Source: Aquanectria penicillioides (taxonomy: Eukaryota > Ascomycota > Sordariomycetes > Hypocreales > Nectriaceae). From it: a stretch of DNA of 64,000 nucleotides. The DNA is taken from positions 5,022,001-5,086,000 of the forward strand of contig PYIU01000002.1 of NCBI GenBank assembly GCA_003415625.1. The letters are read 5' to 3'. Of the stretch, positions 32,931 through 45,473 are shown one piece after another; the first letter of the stretch is position 1; the number at the start of each line of letters is the position of its first letter. Below the pieces are notes generated by a model that was not told where the DNA came from, did not search any database, and saw only the letters and a program-made list of their open reading frames with translations. A program made the translations under genes and the position numbers.

Positions 32931-33611
32931 ATGCCTTGGATGGATCCTTCAATCAACCAGATCGCGCCCAACCTCTTTGTTGGGAACGTCAAGAGCTCGC
33001 TGAAGCGGCAGGTTCTTCGAGAGAATAACATCGCAGCCGTCGTGTCTCTGCTCGATGGCGGCTACTACAAATGGAGCCACCCCGAGTATAGGGCAATTAT
33101 CCCTGAGGAGTCCCACCTCTACGTGCCGTGCCTGGACAGCTCAACGATGGACATACTCGCCCTCCTCGAGGAGATTTGCGACTTCATCGACATTCAATTA
33201 AGTAGAAACTCGATGCCTCGATCGATAGCGTCTACGCCCTCGGAAGAATGGGACCAAGAAAGCGCCCTTCAGCGCGGCGCAGAGACTCCGGGCGAGATCA
33301 ATGTGTTGATTCATTGCCAATTGGGCATCTCTCGCTCTGCCACGGTTGCGATAGCCTACCTCATGCGGAAGCGGAACGAGGGGCTCGACTCAGTTTACTC
33401 CAAAGTCAGGCAACGGCGCACTGTGGTGAAGCCCCGGGACAACTTCATTGAGCAGCTTCAGGTATGGGAGGCCGTCCAGCACCAAGTCTGGCAGGATGCG
33501 GCCAGGACATTACCCAAGCAAGAATACCAGGACTACTTGGACCGGCGGGCAGTCAGGCTCAGGGCCAAGGGGTTAACGGGAAACGAGCCCATTGGAATGT
33601 TCTACAACTGA
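32931..33611 (+). CDS. Dual-specificity protein phosphatase
   Basis: Intron-less, 226 aa. The Cys-based phosphatase signature HCQLGISRSATVAIAYLM starts at His128, with catalytic Cys129 and Arg135. The general acid is probably Asp69 in VPCLDSS. The N-terminal SINQIAPNLFVGNVKS is typical of the dual-specificity (VH1-like) class, which removes phosphate from Ser/Thr and Tyr. A variable Ser/Glu/Gly-rich insert of about 30 residues lies between the acid loop and the signature (about 93-122). No targeting signal is seen. The substrate cannot be assigned. The start follows directly from the conserved N-terminus. Confidence 0.88.
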   Translation: MPWMDPSINQIAPNLFVGNVKSSLKRQVLRENNIAAVVSLLDGGYYKWSHPEYRAIIPEESHLYVPCLDSSTMDILALLEEICDFIDIQLSRNSMPRSIASTPSEEWDQESALQRGAETPGEINVLIHCQLGISRSATVAIAYLMRKRNEGLDSVYSKVRQRRTVVKPRDNFIEQLQVWEAVQHQVWQDAARTLPKQEYQDYLDRRAVRLRAKGLTGNEPIGMFYN

Positions 33612-34194
33612 ATTCAGCCTGAGTGAGAGAGAAGAGACCCGAGAAATCTTCGGGAAGTGGATGAATATTGGTCGGAACGAAATGGCTCAAATTCCGACCT
33701 GTTGGTTGTTGAAGATGGGGGCGGCCAAGGATGTGACTTGCATAAAAGTTCAGTGCTGTGTCTGGTTGTAGTTGGCTATAGTTGCATAAGCCAATGGGGT
33801 CAATGGGAAAAGTAATCCAGATTGCATTAGGTGATATGTACACAAATAATACAATACACAAAACCAACCCCCAATATTCCCCAATTGGTGTTTTTGGACG
33901 ACCCGGTTAGAGCGGCAAGGGAGCTACGCCAAAAGAAGATGCTCACTGTAGGCGGTCACGCTGTTCTGCCGCCAGGTCTCAAGTCTCCCAAATGCATTTT
34001 TTGTGCCAAATGCCGGGCGGTCAGAGCCACGCTAGTCCTGTTACGGTTGCACCCCGCTATGGAGCGACCTCCCCACTTGCACTCACGTCAGGTCTCCATT
34101 TCGAGCGAGAAAGAGACGAGCGGGACACCCAAGACGAGTTAACTTATCATATTGACACATCTCAAACCCCCTCTGAAATAGGAAGCTATTCACA
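33612..34194. other. Intergenic, phosphatase to GIR2
   Basis: 583 bases between two plus-strand genes; AT-richer around 33770-33880. No gene supported. Confidence 0.45.
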
Positions 34195-34958
34195 ATGGGT
34201 CGCGAAGACCAGGTAGAAGAGCGCGAGGTGCTCGAGTCCATCTTCCCAGACGAGATCACAGGTATTGCCTCCTCACCCTGCGTGCTTGTGATACCTGCAG
34301 CCTTCTCTTGGAGCCTCATCAGCCACTAACCTTGAACGCTATAGATATATCAGAGACTGAGTTCAGAGTATCAATCGCACTAGACATCCTAGACGAGGAA
34401 GATGAAGAGCCTCCCACCATGCTTCTGCAAGTGCGCTACCCGGAAGATTACCCCGACAAAGCCCCCCACCTCGACCTCCTCTCGCCTCCCAATGCTGTCA
34501 CTCACGAGCACTTCAGCGTCGCCGACGACCGGGACCAACTCCTCGCCAGCGTTGAAGAGACCATCCAGGAGAACCTCGGAATGGCCATGATCTTCACCAT
34601 CGTCACCGTGCTCAAGGAGGCGGCCGAGCAGCTCGTCCAGGACCGCAAGGACGTCGTGGTCAAAGCCCAGGAGGAGGTCGCTCTGGCAGCCGAGCGCGAG
34701 GAGAACAAGAAGTTCCAGGGCACCGCCGTCACCCCAGAGTCCTTCCACAAGTGGCGCGAGGGCTTCCTCAAGGAGATGGAGGAGAAGCGCCAGCGCGAGG
34801 AGGAGGAGCGCCTGGCCGAGCTGAAGAAGGCAAAGGTCAAGGAGCCCATGAGGCTCTCCGGCAAACAGCTCTGGCAGCAAGGATTGGCGGGCAAGGGCGA
34901 CGAGGACGAGGAGGACCTGCCGGTCGAGGCCATCGAGAAGCTCAAGGTGGAGGCATGA
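34195..34958 (+). CDS. GIR2: RWD-domain protein Gir2/RWDD1
   Basis: 226 aa from two exons, 34195-34261 and 34345-34958 (83-nt intron). The N-terminal RWD domain (about residues 1-115) reads EDQVEEREVLESIFPDEIT, ETEFRVSIALDI, LLQVRYPEDYPDKAPHLDL and MAMIFTIVTVLKEAAEQL. The rest is a highly charged coiled coil (FHKWREGFLKEMEEKRQREE). In yeast, Gir2 is a cytoplasmic, partly disordered partner of Gcn1 and of the ribosome-associated GTPase Rbg2, and its RWD domain resembles that of Gcn2. DFRP2-type proteins share the ending LSGKQLWQQGLAGKG. The start is set by the short first exon, which supplies the first RWD helix. Confidence 0.92.
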
Positions 34959-35438
34959 ACAAGGGGGAAAAAAAAAGAAAACAACCCCTGTGCACAGGGG
35001 CCAGACGCCGCGGGGAAAAGGACTGCATTTTTCTTGGAGTTACGGCTTTTTGACGGGATTCATTGTGTTGCGTGGGGTACCTTGCAGCAAAGATGATGGA
35101 TGACTATCTACTCATATGAGAGATGAATTATGGCAGTATAAAGCCTCTCTACGAAGAATTAAAAAAAAAAAAAAACAAGGGGGATAACATAGTCCCCGTG
35201 GAAAGGAAAAAAAAACTCACCCATGGATAAGAAAAAAAAATTGGGTATATATAGATCTTGGGGTTTATGATCCCATGAAATTTGGACTATATATTTTGGG
35301 ATTCAATCCCTTCTTCCAGACATGCCTATGTATCTTGCCAAAACGCCGTCTAATGCCATTTTTGTCGTGTCAATCAATACTTTTCCACCACGCATCTACC
35401 CTCATCATCATCAACAACAACAACAATAAGAAGACTCT
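34959..35438. other. Intergenic with A-rich runs
   Basis: 480 bases between convergent GIR2 and ACL4, holding several 6-15-nt A tracts and a CAT/CAA-rich patch near 35400-35430. No gene. Confidence 0.45.
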
Positions 35439-36563
35439 CTAACCCTGCATCTCCTCATCCTCGTCGCCCTCATTGTCGGTGGCATCCTCCCACTCATCCT
35501 CCTCACCCTCGGTGGGCTCACCAATCTCCTTGTTGATGCTGGCAAGGAGCTCCTGCGCGTGCTCGCCCAGGCGCTCATCTTCGTAGTCCTGCAGTTGGTA
35601 CAGCTTCAGGCACTGGGTGAGCCACTGTCGGGACGACTTCCACATGCCCTTCCACTCGGCTTCGGCGTCGGCGGCGCCGTTCTGCTGCTGCGGGGCGGCA
35701 GCTTGGGTCTTCTCGCCAGTGATGAAGAGGCACCAGCCGCCCAGGTACCAGGCCTCGACGCTGGTGTCGTCGTCGGCGACGAGGCGCTCCAGGACGCGGA
35801 GAGCATCCTCCTCCATCTCCGTCTCCAGGAGCAGACGGGAGAGACCGATGCGGGTCGGGAACTCGGGGATGGCGGGGTGGTTGTCGGGCAGGTCCTGCCA
35901 CAGCTCAAGGCTGCGCTTCAAAGCGGCGCGGGCCTCATCGGTGCGTCCTTGGGAGATGCGGATGTTTGCAACCGTCTGCCAGGTCTCAGGGGCCTGCGGG
36001 GCGATGAGCATGGCCTCGGTCACGAGGGCCTCGCAGCGCTGCTCGGCATCGGCCTCCCATGAGAGATCCGTCATGTAGACTTCAGCTACAGCGCAGAGCA
36101 CGCCGCCGAGCTTCTGCTGCTTCTCATCGAGGGTGGTCTGTTGCGCCGGGGTCCTAGACAAGAGGTCGGACAGAGCCTGGATCTGTTTTCGCAGGGCGGC
36201 AGCGCCTCGCTCAAACCAGTTGACGCTGTCCTGGCCACCATCCTCGCTGAGCTGGGCGAGGAGGAGGAACTTCTCGGGGCCGCCGCCGATCTTCTCGTCG
36301 ATGGTGCCCTCGGAGTCGAGAGTGGCGGCGCGCTGAAAGTAGGCCCGCGCATCGTCAATGTCGCCGGCCTCGACGTGGATGGTGCCCAAGAGGTTGAGGG
36401 CGCTGAGCTCAAAATCACCACCAGCGCCCGTGGCGTCGAGAGCCTGCTGGGCGATTATGGAAGCCTCATCCAGGTTTCCGACCTCGAGCTGGGTCTGGGC
36501 ATCGATGAGGAGCTTGGCCACATCGAGCTTGTCCTTTTTGTTATCAGGCCGCGACGGCGCCAT
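35439..36563 (-). CDS. ACL4: Ribosomal protein L4 assembly chaperone Acl4 (TPR protein)
   Basis: Intron-less, 374 aa. Acl4 is a dedicated chaperone that captures newly made uL4 (Rpl4) and escorts it to the nucleus for 60S assembly. The protein is all-helical TPR (for example AKLLIDAQTQLEVGNLDEAS, ALNLLGTIHVEAGDIDDARA, WQTVANIRISQGRTDEARA and WYLGGWCLFITGEKT) and ends in a strongly acidic tail (about the last 30 residues, EGEEDEWEDATDNEGDEDE). Length, TPR spacing and acidic tail fit the family. The assignment is by pattern, so a related TPR protein remains possible. It is divergent from RIB5 (693 bp). Confidence 0.85.
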   Translation of the reverse strand: MAPSRPDNKKDKLDVAKLLIDAQTQLEVGNLDEASIIAQQALDATGAGGDFELSALNLLGTIHVEAGDIDDARAYFQRAATLDSEGTIDEKIGGGPEKFLLLAQLSEDGGQDSVNWFERGAAALRKQIQALSDLLSRTPAQQTTLDEKQQKLGGVLCAVAEVYMTDLSWEADAEQRCEALVTEAMLIAPQAPETWQTVANIRISQGRTDEARAALKRSLELWQDLPDNHPAIPEFPTRIGLSRLLLETEMEEDALRVLERLVADDDTSVEAWYLGGWCLFITGEKTQAAAPQQQNGAADAEAEWKGMWKSSRQWLTQCLKLYQLQDYEDERLGEHAQELLASINKEIGEPTEGEEDEWEDATDNEGDEDEEMQG

Positions 36564-37256
36564 TGCAGTGTACGGCTTATTGGGGTGGGATAACGAGGGG
36601 CGAAAAGGGTGTTGATTTTAGATGAGCCGAAGCCCACTGGTGGTTTCTCCAAGCCCGGATGATTGAGAGGACTTTAAAGGAAATATGAAGGGCGGATGTT
36701 CGCAGTGAGCAAAAAGAAAGAGAAAAAAAAAAAGAGTCGCTCGAAAGCTGGGGACCGTCGCAAAAGAGACCGCCTTGCACAAGCCGCTTTTCGCGATGGT
36801 GTTGAGTGGGAAACAGAAAAATTTGGGTGGGCCGTTATCGATAAGGCCAACGCTGCGGGGCACAGCAAGCAGCGAGCAGCGCGCGCGGGGCCTGTCGTCA
36901 CGGTGCCGAGCTTTGCTTCGCAGGGGTTCGGTGCACATCGACGTCCGAGACACGCCGGTCTTGACACAGCATTTGTCATCGCACCAGCCGATAAACATCT
37001 AGGCCGTAGTCGTGCGTGAGTATAACCTCACTTCTTGTTGATGTTCGCGATCCACGTTTAGTAATCTGATCTTTTTGATACAGATTTCGCCGTATTGTCA
37101 CCGTATTCGCACATCCAGAACCCCCGCTTCTGCTCACCACCGACCCGCCTTATTTTCAACCTGGTGAGTCCCCGGTTCAACCGCTTCCATATATTCAACT
37201 AAACCCACCGTCAATTACAGTGTTGCTAATTTAAGCTCGCATAGAAATCAATAGCC
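36564..37256. promoter_or_regulatory. Divergent promoter region ACL4 / RIB5
   Basis: 693 bases between divergent starts. A purine-rich patch (about 36705-36740) lies near ACL4. No gene supported. Confidence 0.4.
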
Positions 37257-38020
37257 ATGTTCACCGGAATTGTCGAAGAAATTGGAGGTGAGTCCTTGCT
37301 TGCTCCGGACGGATGAAGGCGCACCGGTCTCTCACACATGCGGATGCAGTCATCTCCAACCTCAACACCAATGACTCCACCGGCGGGACCTCTATGATCA
37401 TCACCATTCCCACTGGCTCCCCCCTACTCACAGACTGCCATGACGGCGACTCCATTGCCATTAACGGCGTCTGTCTGACCGTCACTTCCTTCACCCCTGA
37501 GACATTCACCGTGGGTGTCGCCCCCGAGACCCTGCGCATCACCAACCTCGGCGCTCTCGTCGAGGGAAGCCGTGTCAACCTGGAGCGCGCTGTCCGCGCC
37601 GACACTCGCATGGGAGGACACTTTGTCCAGGGCCACGTCGACACAACCGCCGAGATTCTCTCCGTCGAGCAGGATGGCAATGCCCTGACCTTCCGATTCC
37701 AGCCCAAGCGGCGCGACATGCTGCGCTACGTCGTGTACAAGGGCTTCATTGCCATTGACGGCACCAGCCTGACTGTTACCAAGGTGGACGACGTCGAAGG
37801 CTGGTGGGAGGTGATGCTGATCTCTTACACCCAGGAGAGGGTTGTGGTGGCTGCTAAGAAGAAGGGCGAGTCGGTCAACGTTGAAGTTGACATGATGGCC
37901 AAGTATGCTGAGAAGTCTCTGGCCGGCATTCTAGGTGCCGAATCCGGCACTGCTTCCATCCCTCTTTTGGAGAAAATGGTGCAGAGGATCATTGCACAGT
38001 CTCAGGGCGGAAAAGAATAA
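37257..38020 (+). CDS. RIB5: Riboflavin synthase (alpha chain)
   Basis: 233 aa from two exons, 37257-37287 and 37350-38020 (62-nt intron). It catalyses the last step of riboflavin synthesis, dismutating two 6,7-dimethyl-8-ribityllumazines. The two homologous lumazine-binding barrels are visible: MFTGIVEEIG, DGDSIAINGVCLTVTSF and MGGHFVQGHVD in the first and second halves, with KGFIAIDGTSLTVTKV repeating the motif. The conserved MFTGIVEE start fixes the short first exon. Length is typical for fungi. Its stop lies 95 bp from the MUS81 stop on the opposite strand. Confidence 0.97.
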
Positions 38021-38115
38021 GCAGAAAAGGATAATAAAAAAAAGTAGCCTGTGGTGGATGCGGTTGCTCGTTTTATTCATGGGTATCATGTCTCGTTCCC
38101 TTGCCGCTTGTCATG

Positions 38116-39873
38116 TCAAATATTTGCCCATACCTCCGCAATCTTCTGACTCAGAACTTTGGTAATCTTCTTGCGCCCAACCAGATGGCTAGTCTGGCTA
38201 AATACCAGGTCTTGCTTCCGCTTGGTCCCCTGCTGCCCTGGTCCGCACGCCTCAAATGCCTTGACGAAATCATAGGGGGTCTTCCATCTCTTCTGAATCT
38301 CGAGAGCTCTTTCTCCAGTAACGCCTTTCGTGGTCATGAGCATCTTGAGAAACACATCTCTGAGAGTCATTGTCCCCGACTTCGAAGCCAGAGACGAGAA
38401 CGCCGGGTAGGTAACATAGTATCCAGCCGATGGCTGCTTTTCTCTTAGACTAGTGAGAAGGGGTAGGTAATTTTGCGCCGTAAGGATCTTGGTTGGAATA
38501 ACGTGAAGAGTCTGTTTCTCATATGTTCGCTTCAGCATAGCAGTCATTCGAGCAAGGTATCTGATGGTCTCGTCCATCTTTGTAGTCTTCTTGACAAAAT
38601 AGCCATTGACCACTTGGGTGGATGCAATGGCAGAGCGGACAGCTTCCTCGTATCTTGATGCTGATGCTGTGTCCATAGATATCTCTTCTATTATGTAAAC
38701 AACTTTCTTGGCCCCTGATCGTTTGAGGCGAAACTTTTGTTCGTGAAATCGGCCGTCTTTGATGCTGCCAATCAAATCATCTAATCGTTTTCGTTCCACG
38801 ATCCAGTCCAGCACAATCTCGTCACCTTCGGCGCCATATTTTGAAAGTAATGTCGAATCGTGGCACTTGGCGATCCATTGAGCATCACCGACCTCCATAC
38901 TTCTCATAATGGGTTTAACCCCTTGCTTTGCAAGCTCCTCTTGCATATAGTCGCGGTCAGTCTTGGCTCGAACTTCTCGGACATCAAGCAGTAAATGAAC
39001 GGAGAAGGACCCTGGTGGCAGTGGAATTGGCGTCACATTCGGTAGTCTCCCATTTTCATCAATATCTAGGCCATCTGACACCAGATCCTGGTACGATGAT
39101 GCTGGGGGCTGGATAGGATCTGCAACTTCCACAGATGGCGATCTAGCTCTGGCCTGACCTGCAGCACTCGCCACAATATTAGATGCCCGCCTCGTCGGCT
39201 CTCCAGTATTGTCGTTGTTTTCAGCTTGCCATTGAGCTGTGTCTTTAATGCGTTTGGCGACTTCCCATCCTTCATCCGTCAGCGCATACCGGCGCAAGGG
39301 TCGTCCTCGTTCGAATACAAGCTCCTTTTGTATCAAGGTCTTCATCGAATTCCAAGCAGTATAGAACTTGGTCGGGTCACTTGGGGCCGAGAATGATGAG
39401 TCGCAATGATGCTGTGAAACTTCGATGAGCTCGGCTTTTGTCATCCCGACAGAGGCTCCCTCGTCCTGGGTAGAGAGTCCAATTACAAGGGCATATGCTC
39501 CAGATCGAAAGGCCGGGACATAGGCTTTTGTCTTCCGAGGCTTCTTCGCGGGCCTGGAAGACCCTGCCCCGTCTTCTTCATCCTCTTGATCTCTCCTTGA
39601 GGCATTACGGGCTTGCGGGTGTTCGGGTATGGGAAGGCCATTCTCATGGCAGTGCTTCTTCAAGTTATCCTCAAGGCGTTGGCAAAGTTTTGGGCCAAAG
39701 CCCTTCAGCTGTTGAAGCTGAGACGGGTGCTCAAATGTGATGGGGCAGGCTTTCAGGGAGTCATATGCCTTTTTGTACGTAGTCACTCCCTTAGAGTTCC
39801 TCTCACGGGCTTGGTCCAGCCACTCCTTGACCCAGGCAAGGAGCTGGGGATTGGCGGATTCTGAATCTTCCAT
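38116..39873 (-). CDS. MUS81: Crossover junction endonuclease Mus81
   Basis: Intron-less, 585 aa from ATG 39873. With Eme1/Mms4 it cleaves branched DNA such as stalled forks, flaps and recombination intermediates. The N-terminal helix-hairpin-helix region contains LQQLKGFGPKLCQRLEDN. A winged-helix region lies at about 115-210 (KFYTAWNSMKTLIQKEL, RRYALTDEGWEVA). The XPF-type nuclease domain has LLLDVREVR (Asp297), EVGDAQWI (Asp330) and VERKRLDDL (Glu360-Asp365), all catalytic positions intact. A C-terminal helix-hairpin-helix follows (MTTKGVTGERALEIQKRW). The open frame extends upstream of the ATG without another methionine, which supports this start. Confidence 0.96.
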   Translation of the reverse strand: MEDSESANPQLLAWVKEWLDQARERNSKGVTTYKKAYDSLKACPITFEHPSQLQQLKGFGPKLCQRLEDNLKKHCHENGLPIPEHPQARNASRRDQEDEEDGAGSSRPAKKPRKTKAYVPAFRSGAYALVIGLSTQDEGASVGMTKAELIEVSQHHCDSSFSAPSDPTKFYTAWNSMKTLIQKELVFERGRPLRRYALTDEGWEVAKRIKDTAQWQAENNDNTGEPTRRASNIVASAAGQARARSPSVEVADPIQPPASSYQDLVSDGLDIDENGRLPNVTPIPLPPGSFSVHLLLDVREVRAKTDRDYMQEELAKQGVKPIMRSMEVGDAQWIAKCHDSTLLSKYGAEGDEIVLDWIVERKRLDDLIGSIKDGRFHEQKFRLKRSGAKKVVYIIEEISMDTASASRYEEAVRSAIASTQVVNGYFVKKTTKMDETIRYLARMTAMLKRTYEKQTLHVIPTKILTAQNYLPLLTSLREKQPSAGYYVTYPAFSSLASKSGTMTLRDVFLKMLMTTKGVTGERALEIQKRWKTPYDFVKAFEACGPGQQGTKRKQDLVFSQTSHLVGRKKITKVLSQKIAEVWANI

Positions 39874-41443
39874 AGTGCACCAAGAGCAAGAGGTACCAAG
39901 GAGGCTGGAACCATTCCAAAATCGCACCAAGGGAGGGTGTCCCAAGAAAGGTTCCAAGATCCAGGACAGGGGAGCAATTGGATTTGATGGCAACAAGGTC
40001 GTGGTACCTGGCGACCAGGATGAAGGGTGGTCGTGAAGAGTCGCGACTGGAGCCTCGCGTTGAGAGCTTGGTGGTCGACACGAAAGCACGTGCGTGTCAG
40101 AGATACGTACCTTGGCTCGGCATTTACTTGTCCCCCTTGTCCTGGGTTTTTTTCAACGACTGGCTTATGGTGGACGAACACGCACGTACCGTCCACACCC
40201 ACGCTAGCATCCACCACCACCCAAGGTAGGAAAGGCAAGGACATGTAAGTGCTCAAGCAAGCGCCTCGCAAGCGCTCACAAGCCCACCGCACACAAACTG
40301 GGCTTGTGGTTCACTGGACCTGGCATGGTAGGCTGCTGACGTGAGGTCCAATTACGGCGGATGAGGCGCTGAAGGCTTTCTTGGCCCAATCAGTGCAGCT
40401 GCAGCTCCCACCTGCAAACATGGGTTGGCTGCTTGCTTTATGCTGCACCCGAGCGCGGCAGCAGGAGACAGCCAAGCGGCGGGCCATTGCCAGCTTGCCA
40501 GCCCAAGCACAGCTCGAAGCTGCTAACAAGCAGCCGGGACTCCAGGGAACGTGGAATTCCTCCATGTCCAGGAGCGGGGCTTGGAGGCTTGTATCGGGCT
40601 GGTACCAACCCGGCGGCAGGACAGCAGGGTACAGCCGATGTACCTCGTAATGATGGCGCCAAAAAGGCGGGCCGGTTTTCTCATGGATGGATGGATGGAT
40701 GGGATGGGATGGGTGTTTGTTGCGAACGGTGAGAAGGGCCGGCGACCTTGCAACGACGCAACCTAGCACAACGCCGAGCTGGCGGGCCGGCGGGTTGGCG
40801 GGTTGGCGGGTTGGCAGGCTGGCTAGCACGCCCAGATAGGTCCCTACAGGTAGGTACCATACATTGCTGCATTGCACTGGATCGAAAAAGCACGAACAGG
40901 TTCCATCCATTCCCTCCCGATCTCTCTCTCTCCTCTCTTCCCGGGCGTAGCCTGCCTGATGCATTGATTGCACTTACAGTACAGCCAGGTGGGCTGAGGC
41001 GCTGGCTGAGGTGGTGCCCGCTGAGGTGTGACGGGGGAGGCGGGTGGCTAGCGGGATTGCCCAGTAACCACGCCCACCAGCAATACTCCAGCTTCAACTT
41101 GCTTGGTACCTGCCTTGCCTGCCAGGTAAGGTAGGAATGCATGTACAGTACTGCTAAACCTCGAGCTCTGGCTGGTTGGCCGGTGCTGTACCCAGAAGCT
41201 ACCTAAGCAGGTAGGTACTGTAGTGCCCCTCCTGGGGACATCCCACCTCCCCGCCTCATCGTTGCGGCGGAGGCGCTCGCTGTTTCATAAGGATCTTGAA
41301 ATCCATCATCGTCACCTTTCCCATTTCTCCCCCCATTCTCACTCCACACCTGATCCGCTCTTCTCCTCCCTCTCTCTCCATCTCTCTCTCTCCAAATCCC
41401 TCTCTCTGTTATCTTTTTTTTTTTTGGTACATCCTCAACAGCC
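39874..41443. promoter_or_regulatory. Divergent intergenic region MUS81 / PCM1
   Basis: 1.57 kb. It contains a GGATGGAT run (40684-40710), a GGCGGGTTGGCGGGTTGG minisatellite (about 40775-40830), several AGGTAGGTAC elements (40848, 41130, 41209), and a strong pyrimidine tract (about 41330-41420) just before PCM1, probably its core promoter. No gene supported. Confidence 0.5.
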
Positions 41444-43130
41444 ATGGACGCCAAACTCCTCGAGGCCTCGGCCAAGCACCCCATTGTGCCCAACCACGTC
41501 TACAAGTATGGCACTGCGGGGTTCCGCATGAAGGCCGACCTGCTTGACGGCGTCGCCTTTCGTGTCGGTCTGCTTTCTGGCCTTCGCAGCCGCAAGCTCA
41601 ATGGCCAAGCCATTGGTGTCATGGTCACTGCCAGCCACAACCCGGCGGCCGACAATGGTGTCAAGATTGTCGACCCTCTCGGCGACATGCTTGAGCAGGA
41701 GTGGGAGGCCTATGCCACCAAGCTGGTCAACTGCCCCTCCGACCAGGACCTGCTCGACACCTACAAGGCTCTCGCCGCCCAGCTCAAGATCGATCTGACT
41801 GCTCCCGGCCGCGTCGTCTACGGTCGCGACACTCGTCCTTCCGGCCACTCCCTCGTCTCGTCCCTCGCCGACGCCCTCGAGGCCACCGGCACCGAGTACA
41901 CCGACTACAAGATCCTCACCACCCCCCAGCTCCACTACCTGACGCGCTGCGTCAACACCGAGGGCACCCCCAAGGCCTACGGTAAGGTCAGCGAGACTGG
42001 CTACTATGAGAAGTTTGCCGAGGCCTTTGTGCGTGCCCTTCGCGGCAAGAAGGTCCAGGGCCAGCTTGTCGTCGATTGCGCCAACGGTGTTGGTGGCCCC
42101 AAGCTCGCTGAGATGCTCAAGTTCATCCCCAAGGATGTCACTGGCCTCGATTGCAAGGTCGCCAACGATGATGTGCTCCGACCTGAGGTCCTCAACCTCG
42201 ATGTAAGTCAAGATCCACCCAACCAGCCCAATTTGTCCACCCTGAAGACATCATGCTAATAAATGCTTCCTCAGGCTGGTGCCGACTACGTCAAGACCAA
42301 GCAGCGTGCCCCCCTAGCCCCAAGCCCGTCCCTGGCGTCCGAGGCTGCTCCCTCGATGGTGATGCTGACCGCCTGATCTACTACTGGGTCGATCCCGAGA
42401 CCGGTTTCTTCATGCTCGACGGCGACCGCATCTCCTCCCTCAACGCCGCCTTTATCGGCGATCTCGTTCGCGCCGCCGGCCTGGCTGACGACCTCCGCAT
42501 CGGTGTTGTCCAGACTGCCTACGCCAACGGTGCCAGCACCAACTACATCGAGAAGCACCTCCAGCTCCCCGTTGTCTGCACCCCCACCGGTGTCAAGCAC
42601 TTGCACCACTCCGCTTGCCAGTTCGATGTCGGTGTCTACTTCGAGGCCAACGGCCATGGCACCGTTGTCTTCTCCCAAGAGGCCATTCGTGCCTTCCGAG
42701 AGACTGCTCCCCAGTCCCCTGCTCAGAAGGACGCCCTCGAGACCCTCGCTGCCGTCAGCGACCTCATCAACCAGACCGTCGGCGATGCCATTTGCGACAT
42801 GCTCATGGTCGAGGTCATCCTTGCTCACAAAGGATGGACCCTGAAGGACTGGGCCCTGACCTACACCGATCTCCCAACCGCCTTGTCCGTGTCGAGGTCG
42901 GCAACAAGGACCTCTTCCAGACCACCGACGCCGAGCGCCGTCTGAGCCACCCTCTTGGTGCTCAGGATGAGATCGACCAGTGCGTCAAGAAGTACACCAA
43001 CGCTCGCTCCTTTGCCCGTGCCAGCGGTACCGAGAACGCCTGCCGTGTCTACGCCGAGGCCGCTACCCGCTCCGAGGCTGACGAGCTGGCCAACAAGGTC
43101 GCTCAGATCGTCAAGCAGTACGGCTCGTAA
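41444..43130 (+). CDS. PCM1: Phosphoacetylglucosamine mutase (frame slips twice)
   Basis: Converts GlcNAc-6-phosphate to GlcNAc-1-phosphate on the way to UDP-GlcNAc, for chitin and glycoproteins. Exons 41444-42202 and 42275-43130 (72-nt intron, GTAAGT donor). TASHNPAADNG carries the phosphoserine Ser64, GCSLDGDADRLIYY is the Mg2+ loop, and RASGTENACRVYAEA binds the substrate phosphate. As given, the frame breaks inside a C6 run at 42309-42314 (needs C7 to read APPSPKPVPGVRG) and at CCC 42873-42875 (needs C4 to read LPNRLVRVEVGNKD). With both restored the protein is 538 aa, the family length. These look like sequencing deletions, because conservation continues perfectly across both points. Confidence 0.93.
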
Positions 43131-43927
43131 AAGCTTCGTTCCCTTTGCTGCATGTCGATTTTTTTTTGGCAGGGACATCATCTAGACAAAAAGAATGACA
43201 GGTGTTCGTGAGATGACAGAAAATACGGAATCGAACAGGAATCATTGATTGTTTTGGGAGGAAATGAAATGCTTCAAAGTGCAATGAAAAAGCTTTGAGA
43301 GGCTTCAGGCCTCTGACGAAGTATCTAACCGGGTTAGAAGGAGCGATATGCTCGGCCTGGATTTATGATGAATGAAAATCTATTACTCTGATGAATGTAT
43401 CTTGAATTGCCCCCCTTCTTCTCTTCTTCTTCGTCTTCTACTTCCCATTTTTTCTTCGTTATCGTCTGTCTATCTTGCAGGCTACGGCAGTGAGCAACCT
43501 ATCCACCGCAAAAGCACCATTAGATAACAACGCGGGAGGAGTGAAAATTTTTTTTTTTGCTTTGACTGAATCCGCCTCAACCAAGATTTTTTTTTCTTCT
43601 TTTGTTTCTCCGTCCAACTCAAGAAAAATGATCTATTGACTAGGTAGCTCCGGAGTGCTGTTTTTGTGGTATCACTCATAACGGTTCGTCAACCAGGCCA
43701 CCATCCCTCGCGTTTTTATCTACCAAAAAGTATCCCCCCAACGTGTAAGTTGCAAAGACGCCGACCTTGTACAGATTTTTCCCGGAGTCAGATAAATCTC
43801 CTTCGGACGCCTCTTCGCTGCAATGTGCATTTGCCCACTTCTCTACTGTCATGGTTCCCTCTCACGTCGCGTGTTCATTGGGTGTTCCCGTTCATTCCAT
43901 CATTAGCAGCGTCATGTAACGAGACGC
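43131..43927. other. Intergenic between convergent PCM1 and HMT1
   Basis: 797 bases, T-rich with several poly-T runs (43549-43557, 43587-43594). No gene supported. Confidence 0.45.

Positions 43928-45473
<1,546 letters not shown>

Noticed and set aside
35559..36062. 167-residue plus-strand frame over ACL4
   Set aside because: Antisense shadow; ACL4 on the minus strand has TPR pattern and family length.
41435..42211. 258-residue minus-strand frame antisense to PCM1
   Set aside because: Antisense shadow of the mutase exon 1, caused by strong codon bias.
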